Shown one piece after another: positions 1-9,565 of a DNA stretch of 29,734 nt. Source of the stretch: a virus; IMG/VR virus record IMGVR_UViG_3300031857_000980, positions 1 through 29,734 of that record; one strand, given 5' to 3'. The position numbers were made by a program, and so were the translations under genes. The notes beneath the pieces were generated by a model. That model ran no database searches and was not told the origin of the DNA. It saw only the letters and a program-made list of their open reading frames with translations. The stretch's first letter is position 1, and each line of letters begins with the position of its first letter.

Positions 1-548
1 CTTGTACCGCTGCTACCGGTGCTACCACCACTTCCGCTAGATCCACTTGTACCAGATGAACCACTTGAAGCAGACGATCCGCTACTACCACTTGAAGCAG
101 ATGATCCACTTGTACCGCTGCTACCGGTGCTACCACCACTTCCGCTAGATCCACTTGTACCAGATGAACCACTTGAAGCAGACGATCCGCTACTACCACT
201 TGAAGCAGATGATCCACTTGTACCACTACTACCGGTGCTACCACCACTTCCGCTAGATCCACTTGTACCAGATGAACCACTTGTACCACTACTACCGGTA
301 CTACCACCACTTCCACTGCTTCCACTTGATCCACTTGTACCGGACGATCCACTACTACCGCTTGTGCCACTACTTCCGCTTGATCCGCTTGTACCACTAC
401 TACCTGTACTACCACTTTCACCACTGGTACCAGAGCTACCACTGCTACCGACGGTACCACTACTTCCACTACTACCGTCTATACCAGATGTACCGGAGAT
501 ACCGCTTGTGCCACTACTTCCATTTATACCTGATGTGCCGGATGTACC
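1..548 (-). repeat. Collagen-like block at the left edge with 108-bp tandem repeat
   Basis: Gly-x-y block of the left-edge fibre gene, open at the window edge. A 108-bp unit marked by CTACCGGTGC at 13, 121 and 229 is tandemly repeated (36 residues per unit); the first two copies are nearly identical and the third diverges from about 275 on. Confidence 0.9.
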
Positions 549-722
549 GCTATAACTGAGAGCATAACTAGCGGTTAGGGCGGTATGGGCATAACTGGCT
601 GTTATGGCGTAACTACCCGTACCGTATATCAACTGTTTATTTTCGATATATAGGCTACCAGAAAGGTATACCGAACCCGTAATTACGGATGAACCTGAAA
701 TGACTGGGGTATAAATAATCAT
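1..722 (-). CDS. Collagen-like tail fibre protein (3' end outside window)
   Basis: 240 codons are visible and the frame is open to the left edge. The ATG at 722-720 is the first start after an in-frame TAG at 728-726. The N-terminus reads MIIYTPVISGSSVITGSVYL, close in pattern to the starts at 25529 and 15116 (M-x-I-x-x-P then G-S-L beta strands). Residues about 28-58 contain SYAITASYA and ALTASYALSYSG motifs nearly identical to those before the second collagen block of the 9573-15116 gene (SLYFEQ versus SLYIEN; TALTASYALSYSGTSG in both). From residue 59 on it is a Gly-Ser-Ser/Gly-Thr-Ser block running off the window. It is separated from the chaperone-like gene by 247 bases containing the conserved ACTATTTATAAT box, so it may have its own promoter. 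Confidence 0.85.
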   Translation of the reverse strand, partial: MIIYTPVISGSSVITGSVYLSGSLYIENKQLIYGTGSYAITASYAHTALTASYALSYSGTSGTSGINGSSGTSGISGTSGIDGSSGSSGTVGSSGSSGTSGESGSTGSSGTSGSSGSSGTSGSSGSSGTSGSSGSSGSGGSTGSSGTSGSSGTSGSSGSGGSTGSSGTSGSSASSGSSGSSASSGSSGTSGSSGSGGSTGSSGTSGSSASSGSSGSSASSGSSGTSGSSGSGGSTGSSGT

Positions 723-969
723 ATTCTACGTTTTAACTCTTAATAATATGATTATAAATAGTGATTATCTATAGGGTATGTTCTTAAATTTCTGTTATTA
801 ATTTAGGTATATCTTTACGTTCACCCACAATATAATAATAACAATTTATATCTGTATTTGTTTCAGTGCCGTTTCAATTGTAGTATTTGTCACATTTTTA
901 CATACAATTGTTGATAATATTTGTTTGGGGTAAGTGTTAGTTACACCGTGTATCGTTTGTTTATCGTTC
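723..969. other. Intergenic region, possibly with decayed coding sequence
   Basis: This is the longest gap in the window (247 bases). On the coding strand just after the chaperone-like stop codon, the +1 frame stays open to a TAA at about 847-849 (DPAKNDKQTIHGVTN then YPKQILSTIVCKNVTN). The next frame then gives NCYYYIVGERKDIPKLITEI before a TAA near 791. Neither stretch has an ATG at its head. The rest holds the ACTATTTATAAT box. No GC-rich terminator hairpin is visible. Confidence 0.4.
751..762 (-). promoter_or_regulatory. Conserved ACTATTTATAAT box before the left-edge fibre gene
   Basis: Identical over 12 bases to the box at 25533-25544 but 40 bases from its ATG. This is the only fibre gene in the window with a gap of more than about 50 bases upstream, which makes a separate promoter more plausible here. 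Confidence 0.45.
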
Positions 970-1536
970 TTAGCTGGATCTATAAGTAGGAACCGGAGGA
1001 AAAGGCGGTAAATTTATATTTACCAAAGTTGGTATTGAAGGCCATATAATTGTAGTAGGATCAGATGTATTTGGCAAATCTCTTAATTGTTGTCTAAATG
1101 TAGCAAATTCTGATTTTGCTTGAGTTGAAAATGGTACATCTGATAGTTGTGTAAAATCTGTTAAAGATAGATATCTATCTCTAATCATTCTTATTTGACT
1201 TCTTAAAACCTCAACTCTTTCAGATAATTCTTGAGCCGTCAAAGTTTTTATAGTATATGTAACATTACACGTTTTACTTGTTGCATCCAAAGAATTATTT
1301 GGAATCAAACTTTGACTTATATTATAATCTGGTTTTGTATCAAAATTTGCTTTCCAAAAACCTAAATTGGAATTACCTTGCCAGGTTAGATCGGATAATA
1401 ATTCAGGTGAACTTTCTTCCAAAACATTAAATCCACTAGTGGGGCCAAAGTTATCAGGCAATTGCATTGGTCCTTGAATTATAAAATAATTTTGATTGTC
1501 AATCTTGTTAACTAAAAAATATTGATTTGTACTCAT
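970..1536 (-). CDS. Phage tail assembly chaperone-like protein
   Basis: A 188-residue protein. The N-terminal part (FIIQGPMQLPDNF near 18-30) resembles the small beta domain that often precedes this family's helical part. Residues about 101-126 are a charged helix (ELSERVEVLRSQIRMIRD), followed by the signature RDRYLSLTDFTQLSDVP (119-135), FRQQLRDLP (147-155) and WPSIP (165-169). This order, RD..L..TD..QL.D.P then FR..LRD.P then WP..P, is typical of the phage tail assembly chaperone family Phage_tail_APC (PF16778, from memory). Family members lie beside tail-fibre genes and are thought to help fibre or tail assembly. The start is three bases after the stop of the lectin-like gene (TAATTTATG), pointing to translational coupling. 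The proline-rich end PPFPPVPTY is unremarkable. The assignment is by motif reading and not by a profile search. Confidence 0.78.
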   Translation of the reverse strand: MSTNQYFLVNKIDNQNYFIIQGPMQLPDNFGPTSGFNVLEESSPELLSDLTWQGNSNLGFWKANFDTKPDYNISQSLIPNNSLDATSKTCNVTYTIKTLTAQELSERVEVLRSQIRMIRDRYLSLTDFTQLSDVPFSTQAKSEFATFRQQLRDLPNTSDPTTIIWPSIPTLVNINLPPFPPVPTYRSS

Positions 1537-1539
1537 AAA

Positions 1540-2313
1540 TTAAACGCTTATACCATATCTGTATTTGATTTGATCTTTTATTGCCAAAGCTGCTGTAGTA
1601 GATAAATATGTATCACTATAAATAGCATCTCCATAATAACTTCTAGGCATATAGTTATCAACACCTTGTTGACCATATCTACCCAAAGCTATTTTTCCAG
1701 CGGTATTCATTGCTAATCCTCCTATAGCTGTATTACTATAAGAATTACCAGCACTATCAAATAAATAAAAATAACCAGCGTTAGTGGAAAAACTATTTCC
1801 TACAACGGCTATATATCTTCTGCCTGATACTGGAGCCGTTCCTAGGGTTGCTATATTAGACGCTCCATTTCTTAAAAACTGCCATGGTTGTGAAGCAGAA
1901 AAACTATACTGACCAATCCACCAATCATGCGTACTATTAGCATACGCGCCGGCGATAATATCAGCGCCGTATGTTAAATTGGAGGCTACGTATTCCCAAC
2001 CTACTATAAAAGTAAAGTTATCTGATGTACCAATATTCAAGTAAATTGTTTTACCTTGGCCAGGTGTAGGATTATAACCTGTAGTATTATTTAAATAAAC
2101 CATTCCACCGCATTTCCACGGATAATACTCAGATGATAATTGATAAGCTGTACCAACAATACCATTGCCTGAAACATCTAGAAAATCTCCAGCTGATTTT
2201 TGTGGATTATAACTTCTACCTTGACTTAGATTATATCTATAAACAGATGCACCGGCGGATGGATTATATGGAAAAGCACTTCCGTTAATATTTTGGTTAA
2301 GTGATATACTCAT
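1540..2313 (-). CDS. LamG/concanavalin-A-like lectin-fold protein, probable fibre tip or accessory adhesin
   Basis: A 257-residue protein with the look of a concanavalin-A-like jelly roll of the LamG type: alternating aromatic/hydrophobic strands (TFIVGWEYVA near 101-110, RYIAVVGNSF near 166-175, YFYLFDSAGN 181-190), then GKIALGRYG (207-214), YYGDAIYSDTYLS (226-238) and a final helix AALAIKDQIKYRYG. The end matches the common LamG pattern in which a 'G-x-I-A-I-Y' strand is followed by 'LS' and a short helix. No signal peptide or membrane segment is seen. It starts three bases after the fibre stop codon (TAATCTATG) and ends three bases before the next gene, so the three are very likely one transcript. 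A carbohydrate-binding role at the fibre end is inferred from fold and position; the ligand is unknown. Confidence 0.75.
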   Translation of the reverse strand: MSISLNQNINGSAFPYNPSAGASVYRYNLSQGRSYNPQKSAGDFLDVSGNGIVGTAYQLSSEYYPWKCGGMVYLNNTTGYNPTPGQGKTIYLNIGTSDNFTFIVGWEYVASNLTYGADIIAGAYANSTHDWWIGQYSFSASQPWQFLRNGASNIATLGTAPVSGRRYIAVVGNSFSTNAGYFYLFDSAGNSYSNTAIGGLAMNTAGKIALGRYGQQGVDNYMPRSYYGDAIYSDTYLSTTAALAIKDQIKYRYGISV

Positions 2314-2316
2314 AGA

Positions 2317-5300
2317 TTATAAGTTAGTACTTACTAGAGCTTGTGATACAACGGTTCCAATCCAGACTGGTGTACCTGCTCCTCCTTGATAACTAGTTAA
2401 CATAAATACATCTGCATAACCATTTGTACCAGTTAATGTAGGAGCTACACCATTTGCCCATATTACGTTGGTAAATGTAATAGAAGCTGAACCAGCATAT
2501 TTTACAACCAACATAATTGTATTTACAGATGGATTGTTATCTCTGTTGGTATAACTGATTGTGGTAATGGTTGCACCACTTGCCATAGAAACAACATATA
2601 CAGCCGCAGTATCCAAATTGAGTGTTAATGTTTGGCCAGTACCACTAACACTTACTGTTGTGCTATTTTGTACAAATTTACTTGTAGTTCTAATTGAACC
2701 ATTTACATCTAATGTATAACTCGCTGCTTGTCCATTATTTATAGACATTCTTTTGTTTGTACCATCAAACCAAGCAATTACACTATTCTTACCATTACCA
2801 ACATTGAAATTTCTAAATTGTGTATTTCCATTATTATATCCAGCATAGTTAATCCACATATCTGCAATGCCATTAGTAAAATATGCAGAATTTAAAGTAT
2901 TATTTTCAGTTGGAGATACATAAATATAATCATTAAATATTGTTAGATTATTTATTGCAGTTCTAAATGTACCATTTACGTCCAATTTAGAACCAGGACT
3001 GGTCGTACCAATACCTACACTACCTCCGTTTAATATTGTCATTAAAGTGGAGGTATCACCACCATTAATAAAATTAAGCGCAGTTGTGCCTGTATAAATG
3101 TAACTATACGCACCACCAGAACCAGCAAAAAACTTTTGGCCACCTATAGAATGATAAACATTTGCTGCAAAGTTGGTGGTTCCATTTATATCTAATTTAG
3201 CAATCGGAGCTGTAGATCCAATACCTACGTTGCCTGATGCATCAATAATTGCAGTTTGAGTGGTTCCTCTGTAAAATGCTATTTTACCAGCGGACCAAGT
3301 ATTTACTTCCATTTGACCAGAAGAAACACTCATACCTCCTATAGCACCACCACTACCATCTTCATAAACTCTTAATTTTACATTGGCTCCTGCACTATTA
3401 CTAAATGTACCTCCCAAACTTAATGTTTCTGTAGCAGAAGTTTGTGTGCTTGTTAAATTGCCTAGTTGAAGTCTTGATGACGGTCTACTTGTACCTATAC
3501 CTATACTACTACCACTAACCACCAAAGCATTGCTACCATATTTACCAGCAACAACTCTATTGTTGCTAAATACTTCCAATAATGGCAAACCAGATACATC
3601 GTTTACACTAAATAAACTACCACTTAGTTGATCTGTTACTTCAAATAGTGTGCCGTTACCACCATCTACTCTAAATACACTCAAATTGCTACCACTAGCA
3701 TAAGCATTTAATTTACTTAATACTTGACTTGTACCTATACCTACGTTACCTGTAGAACCAGAAACAACCAAGTCATTTCTATTGACATTGCTATCAATGT
3801 TTATTTTTACACCTACGACTGCTGAGTTACTTCCAAATACAGCGTAACTAGAATTGGTACCACTTGCTACAGATGTTCCGAATTGTCCATATGTTGTACC
3901 ATATACAGCACCTACTACGTGTAACTTTTGAACAGGACTACTTGTTCCTATACCCAAATTACCATTACTATTAATAATTGCGTAATTACTACTACCGCCT
4001 CTGTTTCTGAAATAATGGGTGGTATTATCATAATAATTTGCTGGATCAGAATTATTTCCCAAATATATTCCTGGATTTCCAGCTGGTTCATATAATCTAT
4101 TATAATTTCCAGAATATAATGCAACAAGTACACCACCGCTAGCTATTCCGCCATTTACATCTAATCTATAAGCAGGACTAGTTGTGCCTATACCTACACT
4201 ACCTGCGGTGTTCAATACGTGGTAAGTAGTACCTCCAGCACCCAAAAGTAAATTACCATTATCAGTTCTTATAGTCGAATTGCCGGCTCCACCGTCAGTG
4301 GATCTATTGGATGAATTTGTAAACAATACTATACCATTGGCATCTCCATTTCTACGTAATACTATTGCTGAGTAAGCACTTGTTCCTGTGCTTGCATTTC
4401 TAACAAAAGCCACATGACCGGCATCTGTACTGTCATAAACATCCAATCGTCCAACCGCTGCACTAGTTCCAATACCAACGAATCCATCATTGGCTTGAAT
4501 ACGCATTCTTTCACTTGTTCCATTAGCGTAAAATCTTAAATGAGCACCTGTTGTACCTGGACTATTATAATTAATGTACATACCATCTTGAATGGTAGAT
4601 GACATGTTTCTTATAACTCTTATATTAGCATATATATCATTTGCATTACTACTTTCATTTAGTACCGCAACTGTTCCAAATCTTAATACAGTTCCTGTTG
4701 CAAAATTTACATCTCCGCCTGCAACGTCTAATTTATAAGCAGGAGCAGCAGATCCTATACCTACGTTGCCAGTACTCGTTATACGTAGTTTTTCAGTTGG
4801 TAATGTATTTGTAGCATTTGTAGCAAATATTAAAGATTGAGCATTATCTCCAGCTGCTGCAGCATCGATTCTTGATCCAATATAAGCATAAGCATTGGCA
4901 TTTGAAGTGGTATTTGTAAATGCTAATGCTGTACCTGTATTAAAAACATCGGATCCTACATTACTACGTATTCTACCGGCTATATTAACTATAGAAACTG
5001 ATCCACTACCCACCAATTCAAATTTATAAGCAGGACTTGTTGTACCTATACCTACATTTCCGTTACCTGTGACAGTTAATCTTGCGGTTGAATTTGTTCT
5101 GAGTATTAAGGATCTTACTCCGCTATCATGACCAAAATAGCTAGCGGTATCATCCATTGTAAACGTAGTTGTATATCCAGATGTAGATGTTCCACTAAAT
5201 ACATAATTTGAAGCGGCATTTGTTCTAACCTCAAGTTTACCACCAGGAGTTGTTGTACCTATACCAATATTACCATTTGAATCTATAAGTACTTTTGTAT

Positions 5301-8300
5301 TGTTTCCACTATTCCATGTGCCTATATTAGCATATGTATTTCCTTTAATTCTGAATTCGACACCTTCTATTATATCTAACCATGGACTACCACTACCAAC
5401 GGATAATGCTAAACCATTATTAGCACCACCACCACCGTTTCTAATTCTAATAGCACTGTCATTTGCAGTATTTACATCTAATTTATAAGCAGGACTACTT
5501 GTACCTATACCCAAATTACCACTACTATTAAGTCGCATCTTTTCAGTTGTTTCTGTATAAAATGCGTGATTTGCCGTAGTACCACCGGAATTTCCCGCAT
5601 GATATTCAATACCGCCAGCATTATTCAAACCAAATCCATAAGTTTCACTATTTGTTGTATTTCTATATAAATAAAATTTCAATGATGTGTTTCCACCAAC
5701 TGCATTTCTAAAGGTATTATCCATTTGTATTGCAGTTGGTGTAGCAGTAGCACCAGATGAACCACCTACTTGCAATAAAGATGCAGGACTTGTTGTACCT
5801 ATACCAACATTGCCAGTTGATGGACCAACAAATAATCTTCCATTGTTAATGTTTAATGATCCATTTGCGGTGCCACCATCATCAATTCTTATGTAACCAA
5901 CACCACTATCCATATAAGATGCAAAAAATCCAGTACCGTCAGAATCATTAATTATTACATCTCCACCACCAGATAAAGTTATATTTGAATTTACTTGTAA
6001 AGTACTTGAAAAATATCCAGTTCCATTCACATCTAATTTATAAGCAGGACTTACTGTACCTATACCCACACTGCCGTTGCTTAACATTACAAAACTGTTA
6101 CCAAAATTAGATTTGTAACTTAATATTGCTAAATTATTTCCTGTTCCTGTAGCGTCCGCATCTACCCAATCCCAACCATCAGCATATGCATCATTGTATG
6201 CGCTACTATACATACTTTCCACATATAATTTAGGCCAGTAGCCTGGACTTACTAATACAATACAAACTTTAGGCGTACCTGAAGAATCCCAGTCTTCAGC
6301 CGATAACTTAACCGTTGGAGCATAACTACCTGCCGAACTAATTGTTGGGTTATAAAAAGTACTCAAATAATAATGCCAACAAATCATCAAACTAGTAGTT
6401 TCTACACTACCATATCTAAATCCCTTTATATTAATCGTGAAATCTGCTGCTCCAGACGCAAAAGGAATTTTTGTTCTTATCTTTATGAAGTTTGGAGTGA
6501 CTTGACTATTAATATCTAAACCAATTAGTGTAAGTTTACTTCCATCACCAAAACTAGCTTCTCCATCAACCGCTAATTTTATTGAAGGACTACTTGTACC
6601 TATACCAACATTACCACCGCTAGTTATACGCATGTATTCTGTCGAAGCGGTCTGACTGGTTGTTTTATACCATACATGATTACCTCCTGTATAATAACCA
6701 GTTATATCATCATGTATTCCAAAACCACTGATCCAACTAGAACCATCATCATATAAAGTAATTTTATTTGGACCTCTATTTGTAGTATTAGAATAATCGT
6801 TATTAAATATCAAACGACTAAATGATGTGTAGTTAACTGCTGCGGCACCACCTTGAGTTCCTTGAATATATTGATTACCATTGTATATATGAAATTTTTG
6901 TGCTGGACTTGTTGTGCCTATACCGACATTACCACCAGCTTCAATGCGTAATTTTTCTGTTTGTGTACCATTGCCAGTATAAAATCTTACGCCACCATTT
7001 ACTATAGATTCAATCAAAGCATAATTGGTTGTTTCTGAACCCATTATCAATGCGGCTGCACCACCAAATTTTTGTAGTGATAATGTATTACCAGATGCGT
7101 TGTAAATTACAACTTGTCCATTTGTTAAGGTAGTTGTACCTATACCAACATTACCACCGGATGTAACATACATCAAAGTATTACCATTTGATTTAACTTC
7201 AAGTGGTGCAAATCCTGATAGAGATTGAACAATCAAACCACCACCATTTAAGAACTCGGTACCCCTGGTGAGTAGACCTGAATCATCTGATATTAATATA
7301 GATCCATTAGCAACACTTGGTCTTATGTTACCCGTGTCTGCGTCATAAGAAGCTAATACTATACCGCCGCTATTTGTAGCGATAGCTGCATCTCCAAAAA
7401 CTATTAGTTTTCTCGATGCAGATGTTGTACCTATACCCAAATTACCAGTTGAAGTTAATCTTGCTCTCTCTGTACCAGAAACATAAAACATGGTATAACT
7501 ACCATTTATTAATATTGGTTCGTAGTTAGCGTTAACTCTATCATATACTTGGAATATACCCTGACTACCATCCCAACCAATTTCTACACCACCGGTTGTA
7601 CCTGAATTATTGTTTGACCAACCACTAACTGAAAGACCACCACCAGCAACATCTAATCTAGCCGTAGGAGTTGTTGTGCCTATACCAACAAGACCATTTC
7701 TAATAGCCAATCGTGTAGCTACTGCGCGAGCATCATCCGCTACATCTATACCGAAGGTCGTCGCAGTATAACCATTACCAACTTCAGTCCATAGTCTGGC
7801 TTTATAATAGCTGGTATTTCCATTGTACCAAGAAATAGCTTGTCTACCAGTAGCTTGAGCATTATCTTCATACAAATAAATTGCATCTCTTGTAGTTGTA
7901 TCTGCTACAGTTGTTTGTATTTGTAAAGCATTACTTGTTCCATTATTTAAGAAAGTTTGTCCAGAAACTTGTAATTTATAAACAGGATTACTTGTGCCTA
8001 TACCAACGTTACCATTAGCATCGATACGCATTCTTTCAGTATTATTAGTATACAATATAAAAGCACCATTATCCGTATTATTCAAGTATACATTCGTTGA
8101 ATACTTTTGAATATAAAACGGATTATTACTATTTCTAAGTGCTATCAACGAATCAGTAGCACCATATAATTCTAATAATCCTCTGTTTGAAGTTGAATAT
8201 GTAAATGTTGATGTGCCTATACCTACATTGCCGTAGAAAACAGCAGCCGTAGATGATCCTGTTATGTGTAACTTAGCCACAGGATTTGTTGTGCCTATAC

Positions 8301-9540
8301 CTATATTGCCATCTGTAGCAACATACAATGCTTGTGTAGCATTTCTTACACCCAATGAAAGAGCTGTTGCTCCTGTTGTAAAATACCACAACCTAATATT
8401 ACCCAGTTCGGTACCACCAGTCGCACCTTGTGAAAATCTAATACCAGTATAATTTCCATCACTAATACCCCCATCTGTATTAAAATTAACTTGATAAGCA
8501 GAGGCTTGAGTTGGTCTTGAAATTGTTAATTGATGTGAAGGACTATTTGTACCCAAACCAAGATTGCCATTATTTAATATAGTCAACGCAGGTGTACTAT
8601 TAATTTTATCATAAGAGGATACTCTTAACAAAGCATGATATCCATTTACACTTTCCCATCCACCTGCTACATCAAATAAAGATGCTGTAACTTGATTTCT
8701 GTTAGCCGTTGCTGGATAACCGGTTATACCACCAACTGGCCCAGGACCACTGAAATTTTCATTGCCTACTACAAAGTAATTTGCATCAGGAGCACTACCA
8801 TACATTTGTGTACCAACTTGTAATTTAGCTGTAGGACTAGTTGTGCCTATACCAACATTGCCACCTGCTGTAATACGCATTTTTTCTGTACCATTTGTAT
8901 AAAATAAATAAGCGTGTGCTCCAGCTGTAGAAAAAATTGTACCATTTGAATCTGCACCAATACTGAATCCAACATCTGTAGCTAAATCTCTTGTAAACGT
9001 AGCAAGCGTAGCTGCTGTGTTAAATACATGTAATGGTGTACTTGGACTTGTCGTACCTATACCAATATTACCATTAGGATCTACAGCTATTCTATAAGCA
9101 CCACCAGTATTATCAAATAAACCAAATCCAGATCCTACACCATATCCAGTTGTACCAGCAATAAATCTCCAATCACGATCACCAAGAATCCATAAATTTC
9201 CACCACTTCCAGGTGTACCAACAGTAGCATCTCCAAGTACTTGTAACTTTGTACCCGGATTACTTGTGCCTATACCAACCAACCCAGCAGCAGTCACACG
9301 CATTTTTTCACTAGCGTTAGTTTCTAAAACCAATGGTTGATTATCGTTGGTACCAAGCAATGCCGTTGTGCCAAAACTGTTACCTCCTTGTACAAACAAA
9401 TTGGAACCAGCAAAACTTCCGCTGAAACTGCCAGTTATACCCTTTGCTCTAATGTTATCACTAAATCTAACTAAACTGCTACTAATCGTGATTTGAGCAC
9501 TGCTTGTTATAAAGCTATTTTTGATCTGGATTTTAGCCAT
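2317..9540 (-). CDS. Tail fibre protein (2407 aa) built of about 25 NVGIGT modules
   Basis: Long beta-structured fibre or shaft protein. The N-terminus (MAKIQIKNSFITSSAQITISSS, then ITGSFSGSFAG) differs from the other fibre genes. From about residue 87 to 2190 it repeats modules of roughly 50-100 residues, most ending EKMRI-x-x-x-GNVGIGTTSPxYKLDVNG; about 25 were counted by eye. A globular insertion sits near residues 1002-1156. Another module (near 3571-3720) is shared with the giant fibre gene. The last 112 residues form a Gly/Thr-rich beta domain with WANGVAPTLTGTNG and GGAGTPVWIG, a tail type seen at the ends of phage fibre proteins; there is no S74 domain. It ends in TAA three bases before the LamG-like gene, which suggests a shared message and coupled translation. 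No collagen-like block is present, unlike the two genes upstream. Confidence 0.92.
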   Translation of the reverse strand: MAKIQIKNSFITSSAQITISSSLVRFSDNIRAKGITGSFSGSFAGSNLFVQGGNSFGTTALLGTNDNQPLVLETNASEKMRVTAAGLVGIGTSNPGTKLQVLGDATVGTPGSGGNLWILGDRDWRFIAGTTGYGVGSGFGLFDNTGGAYRIAVDPNGNIGIGTTSPSTPLHVFNTAATLATFTRDLATDVGFSIGADSNGTIFSTAGAHAYLFYTNGTEKMRITAGGNVGIGTTSPTAKLQVGTQMYGSAPDANYFVVGNENFSGPGPVGGITGYPATANRNQVTASLFDVAGGWESVNGYHALLRVSSYDKINSTPALTILNNGNLGLGTNSPSHQLTISRPTQASAYQVNFNTDGGISDGNYTGIRFSQGATGGTELGNIRLWYFTTGATALSLGVRNATQALYVATDGNIGIGTTNPVAKLHITGSSTAAVFYGNVGIGTSTFTYSTSNRGLLELYGATDSLIALRNSNNPFYIQKYSTNVYLNNTDNGAFILYTNNTERMRIDANGNVGIGTSNPVYKLQVSGQTFLNNGTSNALQIQTTVADTTTRDAIYLYEDNAQATGRQAISWYNGNTSYYKARLWTEVGNGYTATTFGIDVADDARAVATRLAIRNGLVGIGTTTPTARLDVAGGGLSVSGWSNNNSGTTGGVEIGWDGSQGIFQVYDRVNANYEPILINGSYTMFYVSGTERARLTSTGNLGIGTTSASRKLIVFGDAAIATNSGGIVLASYDADTGNIRPSVANGSILISDDSGLLTRGTEFLNGGGLIVQSLSGFAPLEVKSNGNTLMYVTSGGNVGIGTTTLTNGQVVIYNASGNTLSLQKFGGAAALIMGSETTNYALIESIVNGGVRFYTGNGTQTEKLRIEAGGNVGIGTTSPAQKFHIYNGNQYIQGTQGGAAAVNYTSFSRLIFNNDYSNTTNRGPNKITLYDDGSSWISGFGIHDDITGYYTGGNHVWYKTTSQTASTEYMRITSGGNVGIGTSSPSIKLAVDGEASFGDGSKLTLIGLDINSQVTPNFIKIRTKIPFASGAADFTINIKGFRYGSVETTSLMICWHYYLSTFYNPTISSAGSYAPTVKLSAEDWDSSGTPKVCIVLVSPGYWPKLYVESMYSSAYNDAYADGWDWVDADATGTGNNLAILSYKSNFGNSFVMLSNGSVGIGTVSPAYKLDVNGTGYFSSTLQVNSNITLSGGGDVIINDSDGTGFFASYMDSGVGYIRIDDGGTANGSLNINNGRLFVGPSTGNVGIGTTSPASLLQVGGSSGATATPTAIQMDNTFRNAVGGNTSLKFYLYRNTTNSETYGFGLNNAGGIEYHAGNSGGTTANHAFYTETTEKMRLNSSGNLGIGTSSPAYKLDVNTANDSAIRIRNGGGGANNGLALSVGSGSPWLDIIEGVEFRIKGNTYANIGTWNSGNNTKVLIDSNGNIGIGTTTPGGKLEVRTNAASNYVFSGTSTSGYTTTFTMDDTASYFGHDSGVRSLILRTNSTARLTVTGNGNVGIGTTSPAYKFELVGSGSVSIVNIAGRIRSNVGSDVFNTGTALAFTNTTSNANAYAYIGSRIDAAAAGDNAQSLIFATNATNTLPTEKLRITSTGNVGIGSAAPAYKLDVAGGDVNFATGTVLRFGTVAVLNESSNANDIYANIRVIRNMSSTIQDGMYINYNSPGTTGAHLRFYANGTSERMRIQANDGFVGIGTSAAVGRLDVYDSTDAGHVAFVRNASTGTSAYSAIVLRRNGDANGIVLFTNSSNRSTDGGAGNSTIRTDNGNLLLGAGGTTYHVLNTAGSVGIGTTSPAYRLDVNGGIASGGVLVALYSGNYNRLYEPAGNPGIYLGNNSDPANYYDNTTHYFRNRGGSSNYAIINSNGNLGIGTSSPVQKLHVVGAVYGTTYGQFGTSVASGTNSSYAVFGSNSAVVGVKINIDSNVNRNDLVVSGSTGNVGIGTSQVLSKLNAYASGSNLSVFRVDGGNGTLFEVTDQLSGSLFSVNDVSGLPLLEVFSNNRVVAGKYGSNALVVSGSSIGIGTSRPSSRLQLGNLTSTQTSATETLSLGGTFSNSAGANVKLRVYEDGSGGAIGGMSVSSGQMEVNTWSAGKIAFYRGTTQTAIIDASGNVGIGSTAPIAKLDINGTTNFAANVYHSIGGQKFFAGSGGAYSYIYTGTTALNFINGGDTSTLMTILNGGSVGIGTTSPGSKLDVNGTFRTAINNLTIFNDYIYVSPTENNTLNSAYFTNGIADMWINYAGYNNGNTQFRNFNVGNGKNSVIAWFDGTNKRMSINNGQAASYTLDVNGSIRTTSKFVQNSTTVSVSGTGQTLTLNLDTAAVYVVSMASGATITTISYTNRDNNPSVNTIMLVVKYAGSASITFTNVIWANGVAPTLTGTNGYADVFMLTSYQGGAGTPVWIGTVVSQALVSTNL
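2970..9285 (-). repeat. NVGIGT module array (about 25 modules) of the 2407-residue fibre
   Basis: About 25 copies of [NS]-[VIL]-G-I-G-[TS]-x-x-P-x-x-K-L-x-V-x-G spaced 50-150 residues apart. The short strand motif is strongly kept while the segments between differ, as expected if modules were gained by recombination at the conserved motif. Confidence 0.9.
6075..6535 (-). other. Globular module inserted in the NVGIGT array (2407-residue fibre)
   Basis: Near residues 1002-1156, between two NVGIGT strands. It contains NFIKIRTKIPFASGAADF, INIKGFRYGS and KVCIVLVSPGYWPKLYVES, and is richer in Trp, Tyr and Cys than the surrounding rod. It is a recognisable relative of the module at 28650-29120; function unknown, surface-exposed binding is a guess. 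Confidence 0.75.
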
Positions 9541-9541
9541 A

Positions 9542-9565
9542 TTATATTAATTTATTCTAATATAA
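9542..9565 (-). repeat. 8-bp inverted repeat before the 2407-residue fibre gene
   Basis: Coding strand TTATATTA, 8-base loop, TAATATAA, ending one base before the ATG. The stem is all A-T and therefore weak, but it sits where the third of three start-adjacent hairpins would be expected. Confidence 0.4.

Noticed and set aside
769-776. CTATAGGG resembling the end of a T7-type promoter
   Set aside because: Only the last 8 bases match, with nothing upstream like the T7 consensus, and it is on the strand opposite to all genes.
1617-1624. Plus-strand TATAAATA as another late promoter
   Set aside because: It lies inside the lectin-like coding sequence, and a few chance matches to the octamer are expected in AT-rich DNA of this length.
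1540-2313. Target of a diversity-generating retroelement
   Set aside because: No reverse transcriptase, template repeat or adenine-biased variable copy was seen in the window, although the lectin-like fold would be a plausible target.
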